A stretch of DNA of 64,000 bases from Amia ocellicauda (lineage: Eukaryota > Chordata > Actinopteri > Amiiformes > Amiidae), in the NCBI RefSeq assembly GCF_036373705.1, contig NC_089852.1, positions 37,816,207 to 37,880,206 on the forward strand. Reading direction: 5' to 3'. Below the pieces are notes generated by a model. It did no database searches. It was not told the origin of the DNA and saw nothing but the letters and a program-made list of their open reading frames with translations. Positions 12,844-25,020 of the stretch are shown piece by piece. The translations under genes were made by a program, and so were the position numbers. How positions within the stretch are numbered: position 1 is the stretch's first letter; every line of letters begins with the position of its first letter.

Positions 12844-15800
12844 CGGACGCGGCGGCAGTGGTGAAGAGGAAGATGACGATGGCGGTGACGTTGGTGCCAG
12901 GTGGACGCTGTGTCAGCCAGAGGCTTCTCGACAGCGACCGGCTTGCTTGGAGATGGACTGGATCTCTGACTGATACTTCAGTTACATAAATATAAAAAAT
13001 CCCTGCCTTACCTTATTAAAATTGAGGAGAAAAAAAAAAAAAAAAATGAAAGGACTATATTTTGCCAATTTTAGTCGGTATGCATGGTGGCGTTTGCCTT
13101 CGTGTTTTTCATCTTCAGCAGCATGCTATTCTGTGGAAATGATTGCATTCATCAAAGAGCCTGTTGTGTGCGGTTTAAAACGATTTAGAATATCCATCCG
13201 CTGTGTCGTCTGTGGCCAGCTGGATTACAGATCTTTCTCCAGACGAGCCCCCAACCAGTAACTGCAGACCCAAACATCATAAAGGGGAACTGTTAAGATT
13301 TTTTTTGTACATAAAGAACTGTGTCTAGGCCTAGATTTAGAACTTTTACTTTACTTCTGGATCAGTAAAAGTAGCTTTATCATGGCAGTCTTTGGTCCTG
13401 GTTTGCACTTTTTTTCTTTTCCTTCTTTCTTCTACTGACTTATACAGGTGGGTTCACATTACGTTTTTGGTCACAAAACCTGCAAGTCAAACGTCATGAC
13501 ATCAACGATGGGGATATCCTAGTTAAGCCTGGTTGTGAATATCCTCAAGGCATTTCCATTTTGGTCAGGAGTTATCTTCTCACAGTCACAGTTTAATTGA
13601 GTTATTTCAGTTCACTATACTATTCTGCACATTTTCCTTCAACAGAAAGAAAGAGCCAAGTAAATGTACAAAAACTAATTGGGGCTTTGTTACTGCAGGT
13701 AATAAAAACATAAACTGTGTTGACCTGGTCTTTTGATCTACCTTAAAATGGGATTTGAATCCGAAGAAAAACAAAGCTGAAGCAGAACAATACCATTTTA
13801 TAGCTGGGAGTATAATGTTTGGGGGAATTTGTAGTGGGTGATTATTATAACAAAGCTCAAAATTGCTTTATTGGCAGCATTTAGCAAAGTAATTTTTAAA
13901 CTTGAGAAGAAAAGCCAGGCCTTTCTTAAAAACAATTAGTCATCCATCGGAGAAGGATGTTTTTAAACTATTTTGTTTTAGTCTTTGTTATGGCAATACA
14001 GTCTTTCTTGATGCTGTAGTTTTTCTGAAGGTTGGTTCCTCTACTGAATGTTGAGATGTCCCTTGTTAGTTTTGTTTAACTGATTTGTTATTCTTTCAAA
14101 GCACAAACAGCCTAGTTATTCAGGTGCAAGTCCCACGTTTTGTGAACAAAACAGATTTAAAAAGTCAACTTGTGTATTATGTACTTAATTTATTAAATAT
14201 GGTAGTGGTGCCAGATCTAAGTAGATAAAAAGCCCAACTTAAAGAAGTAAACTTAGAAGACCAAAATCCTATAAACTACCTTCTTTCAATTATAAGTAAA
14301 TCAAGATCTAGATTTTGAAGGAAAGCAGTATATATGTTGAAATATACAATGTTCTCTATCTTCAGTCTGCAGAAAAGCTAATCAGTATCCTCAGTCTTGG
14401 ATGTATGGTGTTTGTGGTAACCCACAAAGTTTATGGCTTTCAGAAAGCATAGTTTTCACTGCAGTATAGATGCAGCGAAATGAAGTGTTAAAGTGAGTCG
14501 TAGGGGAAACTGAAAATAAAGAGAGAGCTGACAACCACACAGACATCCTACTGTAATCTGTGTAGCAACTGTCTTTCTGCCCATTGTCCTCTACACAGTT
14601 TCTTGGAACTGCTACCCCTAAATCCTGAACTGTCAAGGAAAATAAAGCCTCGCTGCCCTGGTTTGGTGCTCGAAACATTTTCTTTATATTAATCACAGCA
14701 TCACTGTGAGCTTCCGGCATTGCTATCCCTGATTTCTAAGCAGCATGTACAAAAACAAAAACCTATTATAGGGCCTTGCAGGTTTATAACCGGTCTACTG
14801 CCCTGTTAACAGCTTCTGCATTTGGGTAATGACTCTTGTCTTTGCATCGAGATATCTGGTATTCGGAAGGAGAGCAGGGAATAGAAAGTTAGCCCTTGTG
14901 CGTTTGCACCATTTATTATCTAGAGAATATAGCTGCATTTAATTATGTAGAGCAACAAAAAAAAAAAGTGCAGTTACTATTCTGAGAAGAATATTTCAGG
15001 TTTTCAGCTTTGCAGGGTAGCCACATTATTTGCCTTTCAGTGTAGTTCAAGTTTTCCCAGTTACCACATTGGTGACGGAAGGGTCAATTTACTGCCTAAT
15101 ACAGAAATGAAAACGGACACCCCCAAAAAATTACTCTGGAACTGTTGGGAGGGAAATCGATGGTTTATGGGTATGATGAACACAGAATTAGTTGTCTTCT
15201 TTCTGCCTGATGCTTTATTTTGGTTTTGTGTGTATAAATTAGACTTTAATATGGTGCTTAGACCTTTTTTTTTGTTAGATATGTATATATTTAATTCTTC
15301 ATTCATTGTATTGGGTTCTTAGACACATAAATTAAACAAATCCTGAAGATCAATAATGAGATAATGTATTTTTTTTTAAGCACTGTCCCTTTTTAACTCC
15401 AGCAGTGGTTTCTGGAAACTGAACTATATGTGACTTTAAATTTGTAGCAGAGGAACACGGGTTTCTGTGGAAATCTGTGCTGTGGATATTGTTCTGCAGT
15501 GGTCAGAACTGTACAACAATATCCAGATATTTGAGGAGAAAGACTGCATTCTTCTTGAAGGAATTGTCTGCATTTTCTTAAGTCACACTGTGGGAACTGT
15601 ACTCCTGGTTTTCCTATAAAATATTACATGTTTCTGTAGACTTACATTGACAATATACATACATGTAGTGTTTCTATGGTGGGGAAACTAATTCCTATGA
15701 AAATAGTGTAATTCTAACTGGGGTACAGCGTAATAATTCCTTCAAGAATGTTCCTTTTAATTTTGATGACCACTGAAATCCATGTTGTTGTACTGCCTTT

Positions 15801-15946
15801 TATTTTTAATTCCTATTTTTATTTCCTCCTCCTTATTCATATGCTGTCTACAGTAACCACAGTGTGGCACTGCCTAGTCCTCATAGTGCGTCAGTATTGT
15901 CTCAGGATATATATTTTTTCTGCTTGACAGCATGTCCTGATGCAGA

Positions 15947-15952
15947 AATAAA
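15947..15952 (+). terminator. CUL5: Candidate proximal CUL5 poly(A) signal
   Basis: A canonical AATAAA hexamer within the long CUL5 3' UTR, about 3.1 kb after the stop codon. Its use is inferred, not shown. Confidence 0.35.
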
Positions 15953-17932
15953 GAATCAGTACAATTTGCAGTAATGCTCAATGGCTGCACCGAAACATTC
16001 TAGTTTAAAATACCAGTGTTTTGCACAGTTTTGCCCCTTTATATTTACATTACTGTGAAGGATCTATTTATTTCAGTACAGCAATACATTATGGCATATT
16101 CCTGATTCATTGTCTAAAAACAATAGTGATTGTAGCCACTGGAATTCTACGTTTTCTTTAACCTGTAATAAAATTAGGTTTATCTGTGTCTATGCAAGGA
16201 ATAATGCTGCAAGACCTTTTTGGTCAATAAAACAAATTTCAACACTACCCTTGTTGCTTTGTATAGAATTTACATCTTTACATTGTAAACTCTAGGTCAT
16301 TTTTTTTTTTTTTTTTAATCCTGCAGAAAAATAACCAGCATGATTTCTTAAGGCAGTCCTAGCTTTTGATCCAGGCCTTTAAAAAAAAAAAAAAAAAAAG
16401 TATATTTATTAGTACCAAGACAAGATTTATTAGTTTCAACCATTTGGTCAGGAATAGGTATCATAGATTTCTGAAAGCTTTAAAACCCATAAAGGTGTGT
16501 GGTTTGTGGATGTCTTTGATTTCAGTGTTTGGTATGTTTGCAGTAGCCTGGTTCATAAATTACTCATGTATTCTATAGGCTGTTAAACCAATGCATTATT
16601 AGGTTTTGACTGCAGTAGGCACAGGTTATTATTTGTACAAATGTAGTTAATTCCCAGCTTACAGTGGAAATAGAGGAATTATCTGTTTGGATTGATATAT
16701 ATTGCTTTTTTACATCTAGTAAATGTGAATATAAACCTGTATCATTTTTAGGCAGTGTTGGTTTCATTGAACATTTTAATAGATTTCGTCACACATTTAT
16801 TTTTTCCCGTTCAAATAACTGCCACTATGTGGTTTGTTGACTTCTAATTAGTCTATAGTCACTTAAAGAACAGTAGGTATCTTAGGGTCAGTGGTGCATG
16901 CACACTAACACACTGCCCTCCTCTGAACACCGCTGATGCACATTACAGTATTTGCGAGCTGTCGAGAAATACTTAAACGTGACCTAGACAATTAATCAAT
17001 AAGATCACTAGATTCTCAAGTGGTGATCTTTACTTCATTTGACATCTTCCATGTTTTGTTTTGGGATTTCTGTTTGTTTATTTGTTTTTTCAATTCCTAA
17101 TATGAAACTCTACCCTGTGTAACACATTATAGCTGTGTGGTGTATATGGAGATGAATGTGCTTCATAACCCCTGAAATCTTTTCTATTCTATGCCACTAT
17201 ATGTTTTAACAATTTATTCCAAGTAGTGTCATTGAAAGTAACCATTTCAAACTAAAAATACAAAAGAATGTAAAGACAATTATACATCCTTGGTCTTAAC
17301 TCTTGCAACAATACGTTTTAATCCAAATTGTTTATTAGCCATCTTTATTTATAGTTTCTTTTAATCAAATAAGCTGAATGATATAATGTATAATTAAAGT
17401 ACGTGCTACAAATATTTCCCTTTGGAAATCCAAGCATGGACAATCTTGCCATTTACTTCTTCAGAACATTTTGGTTTGATTGATTGTTTCTTCAGGTTGT
17501 TTAACTTAAGAGAAACTTTGAAGATTAACCTGAATGGCTAAATAAGAGTTAATACATCATACAGTTCACAGGTACAATTTCCTTGAAGTAAAACAACAGA
17601 ATTAAAATCCCTAGTTTGTATTAATATATGCATAATATATTAGTAAAACTTTTACTTTTTTATAATGGTTGAATCACAATTAACTTCTGATCCATTTATA
17701 GGATATAAAAATGTTTTTCCTTTTGTCTGTAACATACACTATTTGTAGCCTGGAGTGTTGAGAACTTGAATTCCTTGGTTTTATCTTTGATTACATTTAC
17801 CAATTGAATGTGTGCCACTGTACATTTATTTGAATGGTTATCATTTCTGTATGGCAGTCTGGCTGAACTATTTTGATGTACTGCATAATTTTTGAACTTA
17901 TTTTTTAAGTTGTATAATTTATTTTCTGGCAA

Positions 17933-17938
17933 AATAAA
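17933..17938 (+). terminator. CUL5: Candidate distal CUL5 poly(A) signal
   Basis: AATAAA followed within about 25-45 bases by a T/TG-rich stretch (CTTTTGTTTTGTGT), the expected layout of a vertebrate cleavage site. It is the last strong signal before the next promoter region. Confidence 0.5.
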
Positions 17939-17955
17939 ATCGTAAAGAGGCTGTT

Positions 17956-18780
17956 GAATGTCTTTTGTTTTGTGTACATTTGAAGTTTTAGTCCATGATT
18001 AAGCAGTACATGCATCTCATAAATGCTTGTCCATTGCCACCTAGCTAGGGCAACTGATCAAACACTGCCCTTACAATCTACATTTGAAGGTCTGAATTGT
18101 TTCCTCATCTTATTTTGTCAGTTCCAGAACAGAATTTTAGTGAGATGTTCCTGCATATTTGCAATTTTAAATGCTTAAATATGCACAAGTGCAAGAAAAA
18201 GCTTTGCATCTAGTGTAAGATCCTCTCTAAGATAACATAAAAGAAAGGCCTTTGCTTGCTCTTACATTGCATTCCTGATCCTATGCAACTGCACAAGTTT
18301 TCCCTTCAATAAGCATTGGCATTTGGAAGAGAGAAAGACTACAATCAGGTCCAAATGCTATGTTAACATGTACTGCAGATCAAAAATGCAAAATGTATGA
18401 GAATGAGCACAGTGGACACCTTGATCCAAGGGGGTTTACGAGGCTTTCAAAATACAGTGCGTTATATAAATACACGTGTGTTACGGGTCCCCTGCAATGC
18501 CTGCACGCAGCACCGTCCCTCCGACGCCGGATTACACTGGATGCATTAGCTGCGTGCAAACCAGTGCACTTGCATAAACGGGACAAAGAAGTTTTGAATA
18601 CGGGGGGTACCATTCGTTTTAAATAAAGCGACATAAACGAATGGTGTATTTAAACAGTATATGTTATATTAGATATTACATACGTGCCTAAACAGTAAAC
18701 ACCAAACATATTTAAGAGACACAAACTCCCGTCTTTTATTTATGTGGTTTTCATGAGTTTCGAAGCCCCCCTATTTAACC
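17956..18780. other. Intergenic sequence between CUL5 and DCUN1D5
   Basis: About 0.8 kb with no recognised gene. A short CpG-bearing patch lies at about 18475-18560, and the rest is AT-rich. Confidence 0.5.
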
Positions 18781-19508
18781 AGCGCGATGGTGCGCTCCGA
18801 GAGGTCGCCGATGCCCCGGAAGGAAGCACTTTGCAGTGCCGGTGTGAGAAAGTGCTGCTCGCTGCTGGGCTGCTGGATGGGGAGTTCAGCTGCTCTGCGC
18901 ACAAAAGGAAGACAAAGTGTCCAAATTACAGGTCTGGAGGACAACAACTTTGCATTTCTACTTAACGAAACAACGAAGGCGCGAATTCAGTTAGTTGCAC
19001 CGAATGAGTCCAGGTTATTTGGTTCATAGACGCAGTCTTTCTGTTGCTGCTGTGGTAGCTAGCTGGCTTAGTCCAGACTAAATATAGCCTGTACAGCCGA
19101 CATTGAGAGCAGATCTTACCGGGAATATATAATAGTAGAACATCTAGATTATCCACGGAAAGTTGCGTCGCATCGGGAAATCGTGACGTTATAAACAAAG
19201 ACGCAGTGTAACGGAGCGGGCAGCAGCGCTCGCCCCTGACGCGCACACTCGTCTGCGGTGCGGTTTCGTGTGTGTTTTTGTTCAAACCGCCAAGTACTCA
19301 CCCTGGCAATGGCGTGACTTGATACTGTATTGCCAGTTCATAAAAAACAAACGAACATCTCCACAAATGTAGCGCTTTAGTTGCCCGCTCCTTTCTGCAG
19401 CGCGGCGTCAAGTGGGCATCGCCTGTCGGTCCGGAGCTCCTCGTTTTGAATGCGAAATGCAGCGCAACACAACGCTGCTGTGATCCGCAGTGTGTGTGTG
19501 TGTCTCTG

Positions 19509-19542
<34 letters not shown>

Positions 19543-19660
19543 TGTCTCTGTCTCTCTCTCTCTGTGTGTGTGTGTGTGTGTGTGTTGTGTGTGTGTTTCG
19601 TTTTGCAGCAGCATTTCTCCATAAAGTGGTGACGCAGTTAGTTGTCGTGTTCATATACAA
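18780..19660 (+). promoter_or_regulatory. DCUN1D5: DCUN1D5 CpG-rich promoter and 5' UTR
   Basis: CpG-rich sequence (notably 18780-18860, 19140-19270 and 19375-19490) leads into the first DCUN1D5 coding exon. A TG/TC microsatellite occupies 19491-19597, only about 65 bp before the start codon, so it lies in the 5' UTR or at the transcription start. No TATA box stands out. Confidence 0.55.
19491..19597. repeat. Compound (TG)n/(TC)n microsatellite
   Basis: Alternating blocks of TG and TC repeats. Open frames through it only translate the repeat (Cys-Val or Ser-Leu runs, or Thr-His on the other strand) and are not genes. Alternating purine-pyrimidine next to a polypyrimidine tract can form Z-DNA or triplex structures. 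Confidence 0.9.
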
Positions 19661-22600
19661 ATGCCCGAGACGATGCCAGAGAAGGACTGGTCTTCGGTAG
19701 ATGAATAATCCTGCAAATCAGTCTCGTTTGTGTGATTGTGCAGCATTGTGGGGGTCGGGTCTGTTAACAGTGCTGGGCCTGTGTCGTGTGGGTTGGACGT
19801 GTCGGGGTCCATGTGTAGATATCAGAAGTGTCACAGAGCTGCCCTCACCAGGACCATGTCAGTGGCTCAATATTGTTATCAACACATGTCTGATTACAGA
19901 ATCGTGACGTAGGAGTCTATCTTCATCTCTAAAAAGAGTCAGTCTTTTAAATATGCATGCTGCACCAGCTTTCAAACTTATGCTTTGTTCACTTAAATCT
20001 GACAATGCATTTTTTATCAGTCTTGCCATACGTTTAATGTGTCATTTTGATTTTGTTTTAGAATCTCTACAAACTGAAATTCTGCAATTGTCATAAAGTA
20101 TGCCTATAGTATTTTAATGTATTTTATAGACACAAAGACCATTTTTTGTATTGTGAACAAACCAATTTTAAATGCTATCATCTTTTCAAGCGGATTGTAG
20201 TCTTTGTTTAATGTCAGTTAAGTATTTGTTCTTAACCTTTTTCTGCACTGCTTTTTGTTTCAGGAGAAGCTGTCCGGACTGGCTGACATTCAGCACGTAT
20301 CACAAACATTTCACAAACTGGTAAGTAAACTCTCTGTAATGCTACATCTGAGCATCTCTTACAACTCTTGTTTCTTCTGTGGTAATACAGCCATTTGTTA
20401 AGATTTCTCTGAGATGTATGCTTTTTCCAAGGGTAATCTGTTACAACATTGAAATGAAAGAAAATGTAATTGTCATAGATGGTGTTATGGTGTTGTAATT
20501 TATGAATGATTTCTGTCTTTTTCTCTAATGATCTTGTTTTGCCTTTAATTGTAGAACTTAATAGAAGATTTTAATGGACAAGGTGACCAAACATACATAG
20601 GTAAATCTTAAATTGCTGAAAGTTTGACAGTTTACCCAGAGTAGTGTAGTTTGTCACAATAGCACTCATTGCGTATTATTTCCCTAGAAAAAGTCCAGCT
20701 TAACCGAACTTCCACTGATTCCAACATGCCAGTAAAAAAGAAGAGAAAGTCCTCTGGTCCAGATGATCCAGGTCTGCGAAAATGTAAAATAACCAGGTAA
20801 TTCTCTCACATTCAGGGATATTTACAGTTAATATTGATCATTTATTTTTTTCTTGTATCCAGTCCATGAGTCAAGAGATGTACAAGTTCACAATACAAGA
20901 TGTATCTTTGCATTTAAACATGTATTTTATTCTCAAACATAACTGAATTTGTAAGTTACTTTTAGCTGTGATTTTACAATGACCAGGTGTAGCAGTAAAT
21001 TTAAAAGGTGTGAAACAAACGTTAAAGTTGTCCAGAAATCAGACCAATCCAAATAAGACATGATTAGCACTCCGATCCCATTTGAACCTCCTTTAGTGTA
21101 GCAGGTGTTTTCAGACCTAGATTAGCACTATTCTAGCACTAGACATCCTTGCCTATTATAACATCAGGTAGTCTAAGATCAGTGCCAATCATGTTCTGGG
21201 AAACAAGTCTTCCTGGCTGATTTATAAAAACCTGGCAGCCATTTCTGTTACTATCCCTCTCCGCGCACACCCTGCTTAGAAACTGCATCGCAGGACTGTG
21301 ATTTTTTTTCAAGATGATTATTTGAATATACTTTATTAGTCTTGTATTAAAACATTGATTCCAGCAAGCTACAAAAAAGAGACTCCTGTAGACCAGTGTT
21401 ACGGCTGATAAATGCTTCCTGGAACTGTTCTTTACAACACTTTTGTGCTTTGTCTCATTCCTATCTTGTAAGCAGAAGAATGATTGTGTTTCTATTTAGG
21501 TGGAGCCAGGGCAGCAATGGTTAAACACAGCCTCCGTGCTCTTGCACTTTCAAGCATATGGAAGTGTGCAAGGTCCAAAGAAGCGCTTGGCTTGGCTTTA
21601 TTTCAAGCTTTTTCTGGTTAATTGTTCAGCAAATATTTTTCACATTAGAAATTGTGAGGTTTCTTTGGGGGAAGAGCTCTTGGGAATTCTGGAATATTTC
21701 TCCACGGTTTGTTTGTAGTATAGTTTGTTTTTGTTTTTAAGATGCGGATGCATTATGTAAGTCAGTCTAAAATTAAATATTCCTTACGATTGGATGGTGT
21801 AGCTTTTGCAGATCACAAGCTCCTGGCAGACTCATCAATACAGAAGACCACTTTTCAAGCAAGAAGTGCCTGTCCTGGTTTTATGAATATGCAGGTATGC
21901 ACAGCACAGACGGAGAAGCTGAGTTGCTCAAAATTGTTATCAGGATTTTAGAAGTTGGTATCTGTATCAATAAAAATAGCAGTAACTGTAGGTCAGGCGT
22001 GACCAACCCTGGTCCTGGAGGGCTGCATTGCCTTTTTATTCAGATTGCTAATTGCTTAATTGAGCCAATTATGGATCTTAATGACTTAGTCAACGTTCCT
22101 ATGCATTGATCGTATCCAGTGATTGGTGCTTTGTAGAGACCTGTAAAACCTGCCTCCAGCAACATGGTTGACCACCCCTGCTCTACGTGAAAGATGCTCC
22201 TGACACAATCCGGAGTCAGGCTCGCTGCAGGAGTGAAATGTTTTGGAGGGGCCACAGATCTCAATGGTTTTGTTGGTCTCCTTAAATCCCCTTCAAGTTC
22301 CCCTCAAAATACTAATGATTCTCGGGGGTTGCTGTTGCTGAACTTCCTTGCTGTTTTATAGATGGGGGCCTGTACAAGATCTTTCAGTATTTTGCCTTTT
22401 GTCTGTTCTTTAATTTGAAGGTTTGTCATTTCATTGATTTTGTAGCATCAGTACAGCAGCACCGAGGGAACAGTATTTTAGCTCTAACAACTGCAAGCTA
22501 AAGCTGAGGTCCAGAGTCTTTAGCACTTCTTTATATAGGAGGATTATCTTGCCATTGCCTCAGAGAACAATTTTTGTACCATCACCATTTCCACTTGTTT

Positions 22601-23164
22601 ATACACACACACGTTTTGGAGTTGCGTTGGATAACAATCGGTTAAACCGGAAGCATTTGGAAATCTTATCTGAGTATTCCTTACACAAGGTCCAGATGAA
22701 GTAGTGGGTCCAGAAGGCATGGAAAAATTCTGTGAAGACATTGGGGTGGAGCCAGAAAATGTGAGTTACCTGAATCCAGCATCTCTTCAGCTCTTCTGTG
22801 TTGGAGAATAGGCTTGTATAGTACACTTTTGTATAATGTTTTTGAAAACTGAAATACATTTTTTGTATAATGTAGTTCAGATTAAGTATGCTACAGTTTA
22901 ACTTTACCTTTTGATTAGAATTGATCAATTGCATGATTTATGTTTTTGTGGTGGAATTAAGTTCATAGTGCATAGATGTAAGTATTTATTTAAACCTCTT
23001 CTAATTGTAAACATCAGTACTGTATTTCCTCTACCATGAGGTTTATTTCTACAGAACTAGTTTGAGTAGGGACACGATTTCAAATGTATAATATCTACGG
23101 GTGTGTTTATTTTAATGCTGTGTGTAGGTTTTCACGATTAGACTTGACATGAATGCAACATAAA

Positions 23165-23206
<42 letters not shown>

Positions 23207-24716
23207 ATATATATATATGTATATTTTGAAGATTATCATGCTAGTCTTAGCCTGGAAACTAGAAGCGCCAAATATGGGATTCTTTACAAAAGAAGAATGG
23301 CTAAAGGGAATGACCTTACTACAGTAAGAATTGTTTATCTTCCTTTATTGGTGCATGAAATGCGTTTCAAAGAGCTATTTACAGAACTGTTTTCTGTAGA
23401 CTCATTCGTACTTGTTGTGTTTTAAGTATACCTTTATGATAGTCACCTTGAAGATAAGATCTAAAAAAAATTAAATAAATCTCTTCTAGATGTGACTGTA
23501 CAGAAAGGTTGCAGGCGAAACTGGACTACTTGCGATCCCAGCTCAATGACGGCACGGCATTCAAGAATATCTACAGATACGCCTTTGACTTCGCAAGGGT
23601 GAGCTCTAGTCATGTTTGTGTACTGCACCAAAGCCATGCTTAAACCTTTTGCCAGAGAAGGCAAGTGTTTCGAATATTATTTGAGTTTGGATGTGTGCTT
23701 CTCAGCTGTCATGTTCAAGTCAATCGCCTGCTTGGTCTCAGTGTTTCAAGTGTGATGTCATTGCTCGTCTTCTCTCCAGGACAAAGACCAGCGTAGCCTT
23801 GATATTGACACGGCAAAGTCTATGCTAGCTTTACTACTAGGAAGAACATGGCCCCTCTTCCCGGTTTTCAATCAATTTTTGGAGGTTTGTTCCTTTTACA
23901 TTGTATTTTTCTCCTACATTTACAAAGATGATGAAAACTAATTGCATGGAATCATGCTAGAATGTTACAGTAGAATGAAATGGGGAAAAATCTATATACT
24001 GATCTAAATTTTAAATTGGAAATGCTAAGCATTGATTCCTCTTCTGTTTTGAACTATATCTGAAGTCATATTTGTTTCTTTTTAAGCAGTCGAAATATAA
24101 AGTGATGAACAAGGATCAGTGGTACAATGTCTTAGAGTTCAGCAGAACGGTCCATCCAGATCTCAGTAACTACGATGAGGATGGAGCATGTAAGTCAAGT
24201 TTCTTCTATTGGTCATTATCTGTGGAAATGTATATTTACTTAATTGAATGGTATATCCACTTGAAAAACATTTCAAGAAAGTCACTTTACAGCGGTATTT
24301 AAAATCCTGAGCGTCGTATTCGTGATGGCAATGGAAGCCAATTAACATCAAAGCAACTATAAACGAAGCCCAGAGTTCAGAGCGAGCCACACTACCAGGC
24401 AACGAATGGCACTGTCCTCTGCATAGCGACCGTATGCTTGGTTTCAGATGACGAGGAATATGTAAACGACAGGACTAAACCGAAAACAAACCATTTGTAC
24501 TCCAGTCCAAACTCTCCTGTGCTTTTGCTGCATTCTGTCTTTCTTAGGTTTTTCGCAGGTAATGCAAGCAAATGCCACCCAAACCAAATAATATAGTAAA
24601 GACACTGGTTATGATGACGTTTAATTGTTTTAAGGCTGTCTCCTGTTTGTTCCTCCCCAGGGCCCGTGCTGCTTGATGAGTTTGTGGAGTGGCAGAAGGC
24701 CCGGCTGGCCTTATAG
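19661..24716 (+). CDS. DCUN1D5: DCN1-like protein 5, cullin neddylation co-E3
   Basis: DCN1-like proteins bind cullins and the NEDD8 E2 through a PONY domain and promote cullin neddylation. I joined 11 coding exons: 19661-19696, 20264-20320, 20555-20600, 20688-20796, 21812-21894, 22690-22760, 23232-23323, 23490-23598, 23780-23884, 24087-24189, 24661-24716. They give 867 nt, 288 residues, with consistent phases and GT-AG introns. An in-frame TAA lies just upstream of the ATG. Internal motifs include [29 protein letters not shown] and, near the end, [13 protein letters not shown]. Side-by-side memory comparison favours DCUN1D5 over DCUN1D4 ([22 protein letters not shown]). The first 59 residues resemble the DCUN1D4 N-terminus; the human DCUN1D5 start corresponds to internal Met60 at 20726, before the basic stretch KKKRK. 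Exon 10 has a tandem AAGCAG acceptor. Confidence 0.93.
21984..22185. repeat. MITE-like element in DCUN1D5 intron 5
   Basis: The left end CTGTAGGTCAGGCGTGACCA and right end TTGACCACCCCTGCTCTAC are inverted and partly complementary, and the interior contains CCTGGTCCTGGAGGGC, a phrase common in fish dispersed repeats. About 200 bp, no coding capacity. A related copy lies at 61315-61501. Confidence 0.6.
23167..23218. repeat. T36 tract followed by (AT)n
   Basis: A run of 36 T, then AAATATATATATATAT, in DCUN1D5 intron 6. The run ends 29 bases before the exon 7 acceptor, so it doubles as an exceptionally long polypyrimidine tract. Confidence 0.85.
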
Positions 24717-25020
24717 CGGGAGCAGAGCACGAGTGGATGATTGTCTTCTGTAAGAAGGGCACGCCTGCAAGCACAGAGGAAGGGCCACCATCCACAGAGT
24801 TATTGCTCAAGAGACTTTTACAGTGTTAATTTAATCAAATGGGGAACTTCTCAGTTTCACATCTGTCATGACAGTGAATATCCAGTGTTGTACCACCAGC
24901 TGGGAATGGTTTTTTTTTTTTTTTTTTTTTTTTTTCTCCCCTCTTTCTTTTTCGAGTCTTACCCTGTTTATAGTACATGTTTTCAGAACCAGAATAAAGA
25001 ATGGAATTGTACCAAATCTG
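24717..25020 (+). other. DCUN1D5: DCUN1D5 3' UTR
   Basis: Non-coding sequence after the DCUN1D5 stop, including a T26 run at 24910-24935, and ending near the AATAAA at 24993-24998. Longer isoforms towards the convergent gene are possible. Confidence 0.55.
24993..24998 (+). terminator. DCUN1D5: Candidate DCUN1D5 poly(A) signal
   Basis: AATAAA about 280 bases after the stop codon, followed at 25017-25032 by a GT-rich stretch (TCTGTGTTTGCGGTGG). Confidence 0.5.

Larger units (their letters stand above)
12844..17955 (+). other. CUL5: CUL5 3' UTR
   Basis: About 5.1 kb of AT-rich non-coding sequence follows the CUL5 stop and shows no exon-like frame. Several AATAAA hexamers occur. The last convincing one (17933-17938), followed by a TG-rich stretch, is the likely distal end, and 15947-15952 is a plausible earlier site. 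An extended 3' UTR is usual for vertebrate CUL5. An unrecognised separate transcript in this stretch cannot be excluded. Confidence 0.6.

Noticed and set aside
13000-17900. Possible extra gene in the 5 kb after CUL5
   Set aside because: All frames are short, AT-rich and without splice-linked partners; a long CUL5 3' UTR explains the region better.
19298-19660. Open frames on both strands across the TG/TC microsatellite
   Set aside because: They translate only the dinucleotide repeats (Thr-His/Arg-Glu or Cys-Val/Ser-Leu) and the CpG-rich flank.
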